Origin: Monilinia fructicola
Lineage: Eukaryota > Ascomycota > Leotiomycetes > Helotiales > Sclerotiniaceae
Direction: 5' to 3'
Length of the DNA: 64,000 bases
NCBI GenBank assembly: GCA_008692225.1
Contig: VICG01000019.1
Coordinates: 1-64,000, forward strand
A program made the translations under genes and the position numbers. The notes beneath the pieces are model-generated. The model did not search any database and was not told where the DNA came from. It saw nothing but the letters and a program-made list of their open reading frames with translations. Below, piece after piece: positions 52,086 to 64,000 of this stretch (within the stretch, counting starts at the first letter, position 1; every line of letters begins with the position of its first letter).

Positions 52086-52848
52086 TCCCGCACGGAAAGG
52101 CACTAGCAGACTCTTACAATACGAAACTCTTACAACCTGTTCCGCCCACCCGAAGATAAAATGAGAAACACTTGTCAAAGAGATGAAAACTTCCATCGTC
52201 CGTCCCCACCTATCTCCACACATTCCGGATTTTCATGCTTCACTATAGACAATGGGAACGAATCAGACTTACAGTAGAGGTCTTTTGCAGCCCTAGGTTT
52301 TGGTTCTTATTTTCGGTAGCATTCAATTTCGCCATGGTGATCAGGTGGACACCAAAAATGAAGAAGGTCTAGAACTAGAACATAAACCAGTATGAATTCC
52401 AGATTGATGCAAAAACAAAGTCCAGATTGATTGGTTGGTGGGTTTGCTGTGAACGTTCCTCTCTTGAACTTGGACTTGTCAGAAAAGAAAAGAAAGAGAT
52501 ATGGATGGTATGGTATGATATGGTAGTAGGTTGTACCTTTAAGAATCAACGTAATAGTCATAAAATAGGTATCGAAACAAGAACTAGGTGGTAATGTTTG
52601 GTATTATGTTGTCAGGCGGGATACGATGGGCGCGGTTCGTTGTTCAATGCGACTTAACAGAACTTGACGTGACTTGTGTAGAACTACATTGCAGCTGCAT
52701 AGTTCTAAGTGATGTGTATAGCATTTACACATAAGTGTTGAGCTCTAGATTTTTGTAGGATAGAAGTGTCACTGGTATTCACAGAGTTTGAAACTGAGAG
52801 AAAGAATTGATGGCCATCTTTCCCCAACAATTCAACATACGAAAAGAA
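52086..52848. other. Intergenic, nothing supported
   Basis: Ordinary composition with only short overlapping frames. A tgcagctgcat-type motif at about 52690 recurs in altered form near 53145 and 53985. Confidence 0.5.
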
Positions 52849-52928
52849 TGTATGCAGGTACATGCCCGTCACGACTCCTATTTTGCCCACACAACTACAT
52901 CCTTGCGAGCGAAGACGATGAGACAATC
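52849..52928 (+). repeat. Foldback repeat F, copy 1 (diverged)
   Basis: Reads tgtatgcaggtacatg, then ttttgcccacacaacta, catccttgcgagcgaag and gatgagacaat. It is the reverse complement of the central part of copy 2 (53199-53346), so it lies in opposite orientation. Confidence 0.65.
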
Positions 52929-53198
52929 ATTTGAGCATATCCTGGGTAAGATCAATCAATCAATACATCAAGAATTCGCCATCTCATATCTCTGGAGTCC
53001 GTAGAATAAAGCATGAAAGCGGCAGGGTAGATAAGTCAGAGTATATGTGACCTGATATAACCAGTAGGGTCCTTTTTAAGCTAGGTAGATTGAGCGCAAC
53101 TGATAGCGATACGGACTATACCGCTACATGCTTCATCATAGCTGCATTCCGTACCATTCCAATCTTCTCCTCGCAAAAAGGGAAGAGTAAGAAATTCA

Positions 53199-53346
53199 TT
53201 CAGTATGCAGGTACCGGTACATACCCGAACTTTTGTCTCATTGTCTCACCGCCTTCGCTCGCAAGGATATATTTGTATGGGCCAAATGGCAAAATGAAAG
53301 CAGTGAGACAAAAGCTCGAGCGTGTACCAGTACCTGCATACTATAA
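53199..53346. repeat. Foldback repeat F, copy 2
   Basis: The left arm cagtatgcaggtaccggtac, with acttttgtctcat, is repeated inverted at the right (tgagacaaaagctcgagcg, gtaccagtacctgcatac). The middle contains cgccttcgctcgcaaggat. TGTCTCAC...GTGAGACA could be the inner terminal repeats of a small mobile unit. Confidence 0.7.
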
Positions 53347-53419
53347 CGGGAGGGCACTTGTTTAGATGAGCGGGGGAGATGGTGGCAGACGAAATTCCTG
53401 GATATGAAAGAGTTTCTCA

Positions 53420-53566
53420 TTTTCAAGCGCAGCGAGAATGGGTGTTTGGGGACTTGCCCCCATAATCAACGAAATGATTGTACTGGACGAAATATTATAC
53501 AAAATGTGACACTCGGCTGGCTCTCCGGGGGCGACTGCTGTCGAGGCAGATCATTGGGATGAGACT
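53420..53566. repeat. Dispersed repeat D, copy 3
   Basis: Module B (caagcgcagcgagaatggg, GGGGACTTGCCCC) precedes module A (ctctccgggggcgactgctg, tcgaggcagatcattgggat). Module order differs from copy 2, as if copies were cut from a tandem B-A-B-A array. Confidence 0.75.
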
Positions 53567-53673
53567 ACTGATGAGACATGCTGGTCAGGAAAGATGCAAC
53601 ATGACACTTCTCACCCCCACTCAAACTTCACCACCCACTACAGATTCTGGGGGGATAAGACAGGACGTAAGTT

Positions 53674-53770
53674 ATGTCTCACTACCTTCGTTCCTAATGA
53701 CCGATCTGTATAGGCAAAATGAAGGCGGCGAGACATTAATTCTGGCAAGTACTGGTACTTGTGTATCTCC
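53674..53770. repeat. Foldback repeat F, copy 3
   Basis: atgtctcactaccttcgttc, then tgtataggcaaaatgaaggc and ggcgagacat, then caagtactggtacttg. Same order as copy 2 with about a quarter of positions changed. Confidence 0.6.
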
Positions 53771-54069
53771 CTGATCTTCTTTGAGTCTTTCCTTCATGTC
53801 AGGTTAGCTGGACTGATAATGTTGTGGTGAGAACAAGTAGGTCTTGACTCTATCCTTCAGAACACTGTGCATGGTGGAAATCTGTCTTGTTGAGGTTGCC
53901 TTGTTTAAGGTTAGGCCTCTGGGTTTAGACTGATAGTAATACGGCTCTTACGGTCGCATACACCAATGTAGCTGCATCCCACGGAAGCGTTTGAAATGGC
54001 TGTGGACTGAAGAACACCAAGGCCCTTAACCTCGTTTGCCTCATCTTCCGGGTCTAGGGTTGATTTAAT
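53771..54069. other. Intergenic, part of a larger duplication
   Basis: The stretch at 53930-53990 (actgatagtaatacggc...tagctgcat) resembles 53099-53150 (actgatagcgatacggac...tagctgcat), suggesting the foldback repeats lie in a diverged duplicated segment of about 0.8 kb. Confidence 0.45.
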
Positions 54070-55062
54070 TCAAAACAACACATGCTGCCTTTTGCTATTA
54101 GATGTATCGTCATCCAAATTGTTGCTACTAACAAATTTACGTTTTTGAGCCTTGATGGTGTTAGTAGATTGTCGAGCGGCTTCCTGTTTTTGTATGCTCT
54201 GTTGACTTTGAAGATTTGATGTATAACCTGGAATCTTGATGATGAGACTTTTGGTTACAACCCAGATATTGGTGGCCTGCATAAGTCCTGAGGGGGCTTG
54301 GCTGCGGTAGATTCTGAGGTATCCATAGCTTGTGTAGGCTGTGGGATATTATGGATTGGCGTTATACGTTCTGGAGTACCGTGTTTGAGCTCATGTTCTC
54401 GAGAGATGGCATTCCGTGTAGACTTTCCTGCCTTCATCCCCTTCTCCACCTTCTCTTCCTACGTATATTCTCGAGAAACAATGTTCCGTGTAGACTTTTT
54501 TTCAATCTCACCTCCCCCACTTTCCAATCTTGCCTCACACCACTCTTCTATAGCCAAAATGGTTTGTTCAGAAGCACTCAGAACCCCGGATACCCGTCTC
54601 GCTTCTTCATTTTCATATTCTGCCAACTCCATTTCGCTCATCAACTCTAAAGTGCTCTTTCCGCTCAACAATTTTTCAAGTTCTGATGTGTTACTTTGAT
54701 GGTGGAGTTCCATTGTGCCATCCTCAAATTGTATTCCTCGTATAATTCATCGAAACATCCAATATCTCAGGCATTGACTGCTGATGTTGCGCGTCTTGCG
54801 AGAAGTTGCATATGGATCTGTTCTTTGCATCTTTCATCCGGTGTTTGACCCCAACCACAAGCGATGTTTATTTCTGAGGATGTAAGACCTCAATCTGAAA
54901 GAGTTTGTAAACGAGATTCGCGATCCTGCCAACCGTCATAATCGCTTCTCGTATGTGAATGATAGGTGTGGGGATATCATCAAAGGTTGCGCTCTCCGAG
55001 GTATTGTAATTGGAAGGTGAAGTTACATTTGAGGATAGTGAATGTTGTTGATGTTGCTGCAA
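54070..55062 (-). pseudogene. Broken minus-strand gene, family unknown
   Basis: Consecutive minus-strand coding segments: 55062-54868 (TIHIREAIM-like N-terminal region with VGRIANLVYKLFQIE), a continuation past a TAA reading RMKDAKNRSICNF and QQSMPEILDVSMNYTRN, then 54713-54459 (LEKLLSGKSTLELMSEMEL), the same frame after a TAG (54449-54255), and a shifted basic tail (54282-54070: AQKRKFVSSNNLDDD, ending KRQHVLF). A 75-bp internal duplication gives KKSTRNIVSRE and GKSTRNAISRE. Two in-frame stops and at least two shifts separate the pieces. Some could be introns, but I found no good splice sites. A basic tail suggests a nuclear protein (weak). Confidence 0.5.
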
Positions 55063-55310
55063 ACTTAGGGTATTGAAGTTCTTTGAGTGAAGGTGCGCAG
55101 TCGATCTAATTTCTTGGTGAAGAAAGACATTGAGAAGAGATTAATTGGGGTGTTGAAGTAGTATTCACGATGGCATATGAAGAAGAATTAGTTTGGTTGA
55201 GTTGAGTGTCGAGAAGTCAAAAATAGAGACGGCGATAGAGATGAAGATGGAGATAGAAGAAGATACGGAGATAAGGAGATAAGGAGGATGGGGAATAAGC
55301 CGCTGGTGGG
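55063..55310. other. Upstream flank and right edge of island 2
   Basis: Purine-rich plus strand (gatggagatagaagaaga, ggagataaggagataagg) up to the compositional break at about 55310. May hold the promoter of the broken minus-strand gene. Confidence 0.4.
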
Positions 55311-56660
55311 CTTTAATATATATACTTATTGTAAAATCTACAATAAAGACCCTTTTCTGAATCGAGGTTTACATTTATAAAAAAAAACCAAGTTTAATCT
55401 TATTAATTGTATATTCGGTTATAATAAAAAATATATATGAATAACTTTATTTTTGAAAAGATTTTTAAAGAAATTAAAAATGAAAATTATAATTATATAA
55501 TATATCGAAAGGTTATTATTAAGATGTTTGTATTTTTTAAGGAGAAAAGAGAAAGGGTTAAAGATTTTTTCTTTTTTTGTATTTATATTAAGCTATTAAG
55601 GATGTTATATAATTTTATAAAAAGTTACTTTTTAATATTGCTTTTTCTTTTAAAGTTATTATTTGAATAATAATATATATATTTAAATAACAAAAGAAAA
55701 TAATAATTATAATAATACTTTTTTTATTTCTAACCCTTTTTTGCTTTGTTTATAATAGATAATAATACTTTATATATATATATATATTATAAAGGAAAAA
55801 GAAAATAAAAAGAATAGAAGTTTTGCTTTTTTAAATATTTATTAATATTTTTACTAAGATTTTGATTTTTGTTAAAAAAGGAAATTCATTCGGTTTTTTA
55901 AATAAATATTAATATTTTGATTAATACTTTATTCTTTAATTTATTTTAATTCTATTTCGATTCCTTTTTAATTTCTTTTTAATTTATCCTTTATTTTTTT
56001 TTGGTATTAATATTTTCTTTTTGCTTTTATAAAAACTTTTATTTGTTTTAATTTTTTTATTAGTTTTTTTGTTATAATTTTTACAAATTGTATTTGTATT
56101 TATTTTTTAATTTTTATTCATAAATCAAAATCTTTTAAAATTTGTTTTTTTAATTTAATTTAAAAAAGTATTATATTTTATAATATGGTTTATTATATAT
56201 AGAGATTTCTTAAGTTTTATTTTATTTAAAGTGGAATCATTTTTTTTAATCATTATATTATTTTTCTTTATAATTAATTTATTTAATTTTATATTAAATA
56301 TTTGTATATAAATACGAATAGGTATAGATAATTGAAAACCCTTTTCTTTTATTAGTATATAATAATATATGTTTTTGTTTTAAATTATTTCTAATTAAAT
56401 GAATTAGTAATCGTATAAGTTTTTTTTAATTCATCAAATAATAATTTTTCTAATATTAATAAAGTAGTTTTTCTTATTTGTTATATTATAATTTATTAAA
56501 ACTTTCTTATAAAAATCTAGATATATAGTAATTAAAAATTTTTTTAAATTATTTGATTATAAGAATTAAAATAATTTATTTATAAAGTTTAAATCAGGTT
56601 TGTATATATTTGAACAAATTTTAAAAAAAGTTTAAGCTCCTGTTTTTAAATAAATATAAG
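55311..56660. other. T-rich decayed DNA
   Basis: No supported gene. The T-rich plus strand suggests a minus-strand element, possibly linked to the LTR-like patch at 56661-56817, but no retroelement motif could be confirmed. Confidence 0.45.
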
Positions 56661-56817
56661 AAGGTGCCATGGGGGTGGGAGCCTGAGGCATCCATCGAGC
56701 TAAGGGCTATATATATGGCTCCTCCCTCATAGTTAGCTCTTCTTTTCTCTTTATAGTTTACAACCTCAATGAAGCTATTCGATGCCCTATAGTTCCGCCC
56801 CGCTTCACTTCGTGACA
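56661..56817 (-). mobile_element. LTR-like GC-normal fragment
   Basis: About 157 bp of ordinary composition between AT-rich blocks. On the minus strand it starts TGTCACGAAGTG, contains a TATA stretch (ccatatatatagccc) and ends near ccatggcacc, as expected of an LTR with its promoter. No second copy in the window, so solo LTR, or 5' LTR of a decayed element to the left, are both possible. Confidence 0.45.
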
Positions 56818-57691
56818 ATAAAATAATCAAAATATAAAATTTATTATTAATGGTTTTTTTTTTTCATTATAATCCATTTTTTTTAAAAATAAATAATAGT
56901 TATTAATAATATTATTATATATTATTATTATATCCTTTTTTTTATATTCTTATAATTCTAGTTTTTGAACTTGGTTTTTATTAATATATTCTATTTATTT
57001 TTAAATCTCTTTTAATAAAATCTAGTTTTAAGTAAATTATTTAATTTAATTGAAACTATTAAATTATTTATTTCTATTTTGAAGGCTTTCTTATTTATAT
57101 TTAATGATTTCTTAATAATTTTCAAAATATATTATTTAATATTTGTATTTTACCTTTCGTTTTGTATTCAATTAATAATATACATTAATATGCTTGTATT
57201 TGAATATTCGTTTTTATTTAAATGTTTATTTTTTTCTATTTTTATATTTATTTTAATTTGAATTTTTTTGGGTATTTTGATTCTCTTAATATTATTATAT
57301 TTTAATTAATCACTTTATTATTAAATAGTTTTTTAATTTTTGGATTTTTTTATTGTTTTTGTATATATTCTCTTTTTTTTAATTATTTTAAACTCTTTTT
57401 AATTTCTTATTCTTTGTATAATTTTAAGGCTATATTTAAATAATAATTTTATTTTATATTATTTCTATTATTTTTAAAGATTCTATTAAGTTTAAATTTC
57501 GATTTTGTTTTGATTATTTTTTGATAATATTTTTCTTTTATTCTTATTCTTTAATTTTTCTATATAAATAGATTAATAAATAAACTTTTTAATTTTAACT
57601 ACTTCTTTGATACATTTTGTATAAGCTTTTGTTTATTTAAAATATATTAATATAGATAATACTCTTTTTAAAAAATTTTTTAATATTAATA
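56818..57691. other. T-rich decayed DNA
   Basis: No coding signal on either strand. Confidence 0.5.
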
Positions 57692-57858
57692 TTTTGATAT
57701 TTTTGATATTTTTGATATTTTTGATATTTTTGATATTTTTGATATTTTTGATATTTTTGATATTTTTGATATTTTTGATATTTTTGATATTTTTGATATT
57801 TTTGATATTTTTTGATATTTTTGATATTTTTGATATTTTTTAATATTTTTTTGATATT
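57692..57858. repeat. 9-bp minisatellite (gatattttt)n
   Basis: About 17 nearly perfect units. The last few vary in T-run length. Confidence 0.9.
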
Positions 57859-58398
57859 TTTAATAATTTCAATATTTTTAATATTTCCAATACTTTGAAT
57901 ATTTTTATAATATTATTTTATTATAAGTCGCCTACCCTACTTCTCGCCACCCCCCCCCCTCTATTTGGCTAGCATTTTACACTAAAAATAGCCATTTCAA
58001 CGTATTTATAACTCTATAAAAAATATATATATATTTTTTTAAATTTTAACCAAAGCTTTTATATATAATCATTAATAAATTTTGAAAATCTTAAATTCTT
58101 ACAATCTTTTTATAAATGTAATAAAAGATTATAGAAAATCAGAATTTTCGGTTTTGGATTTGTATGGAAATCACATACAAAATTAACATTTTAAAATAAA
58201 TATTTATAATTTCTTAAAAAAGTTATTAAAAATTTTTTAAATTTTTATAAAATATATTAATTAAAAAAATAATAATTAAATTATTTAAAAAATATATATA
58301 ATAATTTCTAATTATTAAATAAATCGAAATTATAAATTTTTTATTTAAAATTTTATCGTTAAAATCTAAGAATCTATGTTAAACATTTATTATAAAAT
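57859..58398. other. AT-rich spacer with a C-rich remnant
   Basis: At 57928-57975 a less-mutated piece (gtcgcctaccctacttctcg, then a run of about eleven C, then ggctagcattttacac) survives in AT-rich DNA. No gene. Confidence 0.5.
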
Positions 58399-58645
58399 AT
58401 GTCAAGATCGGCACGTGATGCCAAGCATCTTGGCATCACGTGCCCACGCTAGTCCTATAAAGGAACGGAATCCTTCGGATCCCATTCCTTTCCCCTTCAT
58501 AAAATTCTATTTACATTATTATCCCTCTCTTAACCCCCAGTTTTTATCTTATTATATAATATTAAATTCTATTTTACAAAGTATTAAATTTATTAAGAGA
58601 AAACTAAATATTAATAATCAATATTTTAAAATCTATTACTAAATT
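58399..58645 (+). mobile_element. 5' LTR of the second Ty3/Gypsy element
   Basis: Starts TGTCAAGATC. A perfect hairpin follows: GGCACGTGATGCCAAG, loop cat, and its exact complement (58409-58443). Next come tataaagg (58456) and an imperfect hairpin (ggaatccttcggatcc). Then the sequence turns AT-rich and leads into the A-rich interior. The right border is approximate. No second LTR is in the window because the element runs off the end. Confidence 0.6.
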
Positions 58646-59619
58646 TCCTGAACACTATTTTTAATATATTAAAGAAAAACTATAGTTTTACAAAATAAAT
58701 CTAATACAATATTTTTTAAAAACACCATACATAATCAACTTTTACAATATCAACCTATAAACTAAAAAAACCAAACTAATCTATTAAATCAATCAAAATA
58801 ACCTCAAAATAACAATCTCTAAACTATATAACACCCAAAATCTAAATTCGCTAAAAAACTTTAAAAGAAAACAATAAATTTAAATAAACAAAAAAAAACT
58901 TTACAAAAAAAAAATATATAAAAAAAAATAAATAATTAAATAGCTAAAAAATTAATTTTATCCTAAATTAATAATAAATAAATTATATAAACTTAACTAA
59001 TAAATAACAGCGAAAAATTAACTGAAAAATTAAAACTATTTATTATTTATAATTAATAAATTTTACAAATATAACCAAGATCCAATTTTAATTCTAATCA
59101 AAAAAATCAAAAGAAATATGTAATTAATATTAATTTAATTAACATAAAAGATTTAAACAATAATAATAATTTTAAGCAAATTATAAATAATAAAATAGCT
59201 GAATATATAGAAATTAAAACTATATTATTAATAGGAAATAATATAGTAAGTTTATTTTCAATATTTAATATATTTTGAAAATCCCAAATTATTATTGTTG
59301 TTTAATGTTATAAAATTGAAGCCTTGAAGGAATGAGAATATAATTAAGAAGAGAAATTACTAGCAATAAAAAAATAAATAACAATCTTTTTTAACAATAA
59401 TAATTATTCTTTATTAAGAGAAAGAAATTATATTAACATAAAATTATAATAACATTAAATTACAAATGTTCCAATGGAATTATGTTTAACAAAATTATTA
59501 CCCAAAACGTTAAAATAATTAATAATAGGAGAGGGTTCGAATACATAAGGGAATAGAACCATTTATTTAACCAAAAACTATTTTTAATTAAAAGCCCCTA
59601 CCCTGTATAATTTAAAAAA

Positions 59620-60420
59620 AAATGGTGGCGATATTAAAATATGGATCATAAAAGTAAATAATTATTTTACGCTAAAGGACATTTATAATAAAATAACCTA
59701 GATAGTAATTATTAAAAACTACTTAATAGAATTAATTAAAAAAACATATTCAAATGGTTCATTTAAATAACGATACAATTAAAACAATAAAATTCTATAA
59801 TTGAATTTTTTTGAAGAAATAATTATTTATTAAGTATGGACCAAAAAATATTAATCTAAAAATAAACTTAAAAATAATTAATATTAAACAAAAAAACAAA
59901 TAATTAATCCAAGAATAAATAAATTATTTTAAAAACTTATTACAAAATGTAACCTGATATTATAAAAAAAAAAACAATAACTATAAATTACAAAATAAAA
60001 TTAAATTAAAATATTTTTAAAAAAATATACTATAATCTAAATAAAAACCTATCAATAATTTATAGAGGATTTAAAATAACCATTTAGAATACAAAGAACT
60101 TTATTAAAGCAAAAACAAAATTGTTCCCAAAACAAATAATCTTTAATAAAAGATTTTAATAAAACTTTTTATTAAACAATTCTAGTATAATAAATAATAA
60201 TTCGCATATATTAAACAAAAACCGAAATTTAAGAGAAAAAAAAACAAAACATTTTAAAAATACCTTAAAAAAGCAAAAAAAAAAACCAAAGCAAATAAAG
60301 AATATTTTCACTATAATAACACAAATTATTAAACCTTCGATTATATTAAGAAACTAAAGGAATTAAAAAATACTATCCCTTCTCATTAATAAAAATAATA
60401 AAAACAAAAAAAAAAAGCTT
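59620..60420 (+). pseudogene. gag relic
   Basis: Around 59625 the plus strand reads GGDIKIWIIKVNNYFTLKDI, resembling the retrotransposon gag fold start. Near 60296 KEYFHYNNTNYQTFDYIKK resembles a CCHC zinc knuckle with Cys and His changed to Tyr. Many stops. The gag assignment rests on these two stretches and position upstream of pol. Confidence 0.5.
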
Positions 60421-60463
60421 TTATAATACTAAAATGGATTTAATAAAAGATTAAGGTAAGATT

Positions 60464-63400
60464 GTGGTAACTTCCCTAAAGAACAAAATTATTAATAAAA
60501 AACAAATAATAATAGAGGTAAAGTATATATCATTAATAATAATATTATTATTAAAACAAAATATTATTTTAACTTTATTATATACAAAATATGAATTAAG
60601 AAAATCTATATATAATTATTTACAAATTATAGATATAAGCTTAATTTTCCAAATAATTATTATTATTTATAATAATATTACAAGGTTACCAGTAAAGTTT
60701 GAAGCTATTATAAACTTTAAAGCAATTTTAAACTTTATTAACCCTAAAGTATTAAAATAGATAAAATACAAATGACTAAACATTTATTACTTTGTAGTCT
60801 AGGATATTAACAAAACTATTCTTAAACCTATATCTTTATTAATTACTAAAAAGATATATATTAATTATTCATTAATAAAAAAACTAGAATTATTTAGATT
60901 TAGAAAAATAAACTTAAAAGTAAGTAAGATTATACTAGAATTACTATAATTATATTAATATAACCTTAGAATAAACTAAAGAATAGGGGAATTAATAAAT
61001 AATGAAAAAATTGTTAAATTATAAATTATTATAAATATAATAACTTTTTTAAATTTAATATAGAATATAGGAGAAAAGGCGGAATTAATTGAAGATGATA
61101 TCCTAATAAATATAGTAATTGCTTTTTTAGTTTTAATTGAAAATTTAGATGAGGATATTATTAAAGCGCCACCAGGGTGGATTTTATTATGGTATACAAA
61201 ATATTCCTTAATTTTTAATACAAAAGAAGCAAAAAAACTTCTTTTATATAAATCTAGTATTAATTACAAAATTATATTATAAAAAGGAACTATACTATTA
61301 TTTAGCCTAATATATAATCTAGCAGAGTATAAACTTTAAATTTTTAAAGAATATATTAATAAAATAATATTAATTAGATTTATACAACTATTTAAATCCA
61401 AAGTAAAAACGCTAATTTTGTTTATTATTAAGAAAGAATTATCAAAATTGAGATTATACATGGATTATAGAGGATTAAATAAAATTATTGTTTTAAATAA
61501 ATATTTAATTCTATTAATTTTGGAAATCTTTAATAAATTAAAAAAAGCGAAAATTTTTACTAAGCTTAATTTACGAGGTGCATATAATTTAATATGTATT
61601 ATTAAAGAATAAAAATGGATGATAATATTTAGAAGTTGTTTTAAATTATTTATTTAAATACTTAATAATATCTTTTAGTTTATATAATACCCCAACCACA
61701 TTTTAAGTATATATAGATAAATGTTTTAAAGAATTTATAAATAAAATAATAATTATATACTTAAACAATATTTTAATATACTTTATAAATTTAATAAAAT
61801 ATAAAGATTATATTAAATAAATATTAAAAAGATTATTAGAATAAAGATTATTTTATAAATTAAAAAAATGCTTTTTTGAAATTATTAAAATAGAATTCCT
61901 AGATTACATGGTTTTTAAACCAAAATATTGCTATAAACCCGATTAAAGTAGATTCGATAATAAAATGATCTTTATTAAAAAGCATAAAAAAGATATTATT
62001 ATTTTTAGGATTTTGCAACTTCTATTAAAGATTTATAAAAGGGTATAACGCTATAATATTATTAATAATATAATAAACAAAAAAAGGAATAAAATTCTAT
62101 TGAATAAAAAAATACAAATTAACTTTTAATAAGTTAAAAGAAGTGTTTACAAAAACATTATTATTAAACCATTTTTTATTAATATTACTATATTTCCTAA
62201 AAACAAATGTTTTAATCAAAGCGATTTATAATATATTATCGTAATAACAAAATAATATACACAAATATTTGATTATCTTCTACTTAAGAAAACTAATACT
62301 AGCAAAAATAAATTATATTATATTTAATCAAAAACTATTAATTATAATGGATTTAATTAAATACTGAAGATATTTCCTAAAAGATGCTTAATATTAAATT
62401 ATAATTATTTTTGATTATAACAATTTAAAACATTTTATTACTTTTCAATTATTAATTAAAAAACAAGTAAAATAAATGGTAATGCTAATAATTATTGATT
62501 TTGTGATTATTTATAGATTAAGTAAAAGAAACCTAGTGAATAGATTATTCTGAAGAGCTAATTATTAGTGTGAGGATATTGTACCAGTATTATTATTAAA
62601 ACTACAAGATTAAATATTAAAATCACTTTTACTAATAAAAGGTTACAAAGATGTATTACATAAAACTATAATAATAATATTAGAGTTACTAAAAAAAGAT
62701 AGAAAATATTTATTAGATAAATTAGAAGAAATAGATAAAATCCAATATAATTTAGGTTGTTTAAAAAGTATTATTAGTTATATAAAGTGATTTGTGTATC
62801 TTTAAGAATATTAAGGAGGCTTTATAGTACTAAAAAGGATTAATATTAGAAATAAAAAAGATTTAAAGTAAATACCTAAATTCGAAGAAGTTAGAATGTA
62901 CAATACACAATAAATTGTAGTATTATAATAATATATAATTATATATATCATTAAATAAAAACTTATAAAAGCTGCTATTATAGAAATTTTTATAATTCTT
63001 TAATAACCGGATATTTTAAATAAATAATAATTATAGAATCTATAAAAAAAGTTTTATATTAAAAAAGAATAAATATAGATATTAAAGATTATACAAGATC
63101 CTACTTAATTTATTAATGTTATAAAAGCTTTTAAAAAAAAGAAGTTTAATAAATTATTACTAATATCAATCCCAAATAGATTATGAAGAGGTATAACGCT
63201 TGATTTAATAATAAATCTTTTTATATTATAATTAAAAGTAAATTTCAATAGTAAAATCAGTAAAAAAGATAGATTGCTTTATTCCGTATATAATTCAATT
63301 CTAATAATAATTTACAGGATAATAAAAAAAGGGAAATTTATACTATATCACAAAAATATAATTAATATATAATTTGTTTATTTATTCTTAAAAGAAATAT

Positions 63401-64000
63401 TTGCAAAATACAAAATGCTAAACTCAATTATTATAAACAGAGTTAGTTTGTTTACTAGCGTATTTTGGAAAGTACTTATAACCCATTTGAGAATTTATAA
63501 AAAAATATTAATTGTTTTTTATTTATAGACCAATAAATCGATCAAAAAATTAAACTAATTATTAAAAGCTTTTTTAAAAATATTTATAAATTATAAATAA
63601 AATAATTAATTAAACTTATTGTATCTCGCTAAATTTATATACAATTTAATACTATTAAATACAATAAAATTATCTTTATTTAAAGCAAATAGAAAAATTA
63701 TATTATTATTATATATTAAAATAAATGTATAGTATAAGTTAAAAAATGTTATACAACTGGCAAAACATTTCAAAGCTTTATATATTAATTTATTAAACGA
63801 TTTGATATATTATTAAAATACTTAAATAAAATATTATAATTAGAAATACAAACCCCGAATGTTTAATGCTGGAGATATAATTTGATTATCTTATAGAAAC
63901 CTTTTTATTAATAGAAAATATACTAAACTAAAATTAAAGAAATTAAAACTATTTAAAATATTAAAATAAATAGAATTATAGAGTTATAAATTAAAACTTC
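60464..64000 (+). pseudogene. Ty3/Gypsy pol relic (RT, RNase H, integrase)
   Basis: An open piece at 60464-60760 may be the protease region. The linker to RT reads EAKKLLLYKSSINYKIIL (about 61227). RT: MDYRGLNKI and IFTKLNLRGAYN (61418-61612). The active site reads IYLNNILIY (61755-61781) where active enzymes have YLDD, so both catalytic Asp are now Asn, as RIP would do. LFLGFCNFY and RFIKGYN begin near 62000, and RNase H tail words (KLILAKINYIIF; NLKHFITFQLLI; FVIIYRLSKRN) run to 62530. Integrase: FLKEIFAKYKM-like, then VSLFTSVFWKVLITHL (about 63380-63490). KLKKLKLFKILK near 63930 is the pol C-terminal region. Frames change repeatedly. Confidence 0.85.

Larger units (their letters stand above)
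58646..64000 (+). mobile_element. RIP-degraded Ty3/Gypsy interior, plus strand, cut by window end
   Basis: A-rich plus strand with gag then pol in the usual order (both listed separately). It follows the LTR at 58399 and continues past 64000. Its pol type (DYRGLNKI motif) differs from the two other Gypsy relics here. Confidence 0.8.

Overview
The window looks like a chromosome segment of a filamentous ascomycete (Pezizomycotina, perhaps Leotiomycetes-like; the class is a guess). It has a strongly bipartite composition. Two islands of ordinary base composition carry short spliced genes (about 20.93-32.06 kb and about 50.1-55.3 kb). They sit in very AT-rich DNA packed with wrecked retroelements, TIR elements and minisatellites. 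The decay is mostly C-to-T and G-to-A: CAA and TGG codons become stops, and the reverse-transcriptase active-site Asp codons become Asn. This is what repeat-induced point mutation (RIP) does. I see no rRNA, tRNA or CRISPR array.

Layout. 0-3 kb: AT-rich DNA with a decayed copy of a composite repeat (mini-TIR element, TAA tract, TTATTA tract, GGAATGG minisatellite) whose better copy lies at 44.68-46.2 kb. 3-9.5 kb: relic Ty3/Gypsy pol, plus strand. 9.5-12.3 kb: A-rich relic with zinc-knuckle-like traces. 12.3-19.4 kb: AT-rich, with at least five tandem arrays. 19.47-20.93 kb: two adjacent TA-flanked inverted-repeat elements. 20.93-32.06 kb: island 1, with coding on the minus strand: a PD-(D/E)XK-like fungal protein, a Ulp1-type SUMO protease with a coiled-coil extension, and an unlisted, stop-riddled pseudogene at 30.5-31.1 kb. 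32.06-42.62 kb: a TA-flanked TIR element split by an approximately 9.5-kb minus-strand Ty3/Gypsy element. 44.68-47.0 kb: two small TIR elements and the long (TAA)n tract. 48.08-49.07 kb: an uninterrupted second copy of the split TIR element. 50.1-55.3 kb: island 2, with a double-chromodomain gene, three copies of a foldback repeat and a broken minus-strand gene. 55.3-58.4 kb: AT-rich with one LTR-like patch. 58.4-64 kb: a second Ty3/Gypsy type, plus strand, from its 5' LTR to past the window end.

Two themes link the parts. Host genes survive only in islands, and sequence bordering island 1 is less mutated than the far ends of the same repeats. The recognisable host genes (Ulp1-like, PD-(D/E)XK-like, double chromodomain) are all interrupted by one-base frame breaks that fall in short homopolymers. 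That suggests uncorrected indels in the assembly rather than independent gene death. By contrast, the 30.5-31.1 kb locus carries real substitution stops and appears truly dead.
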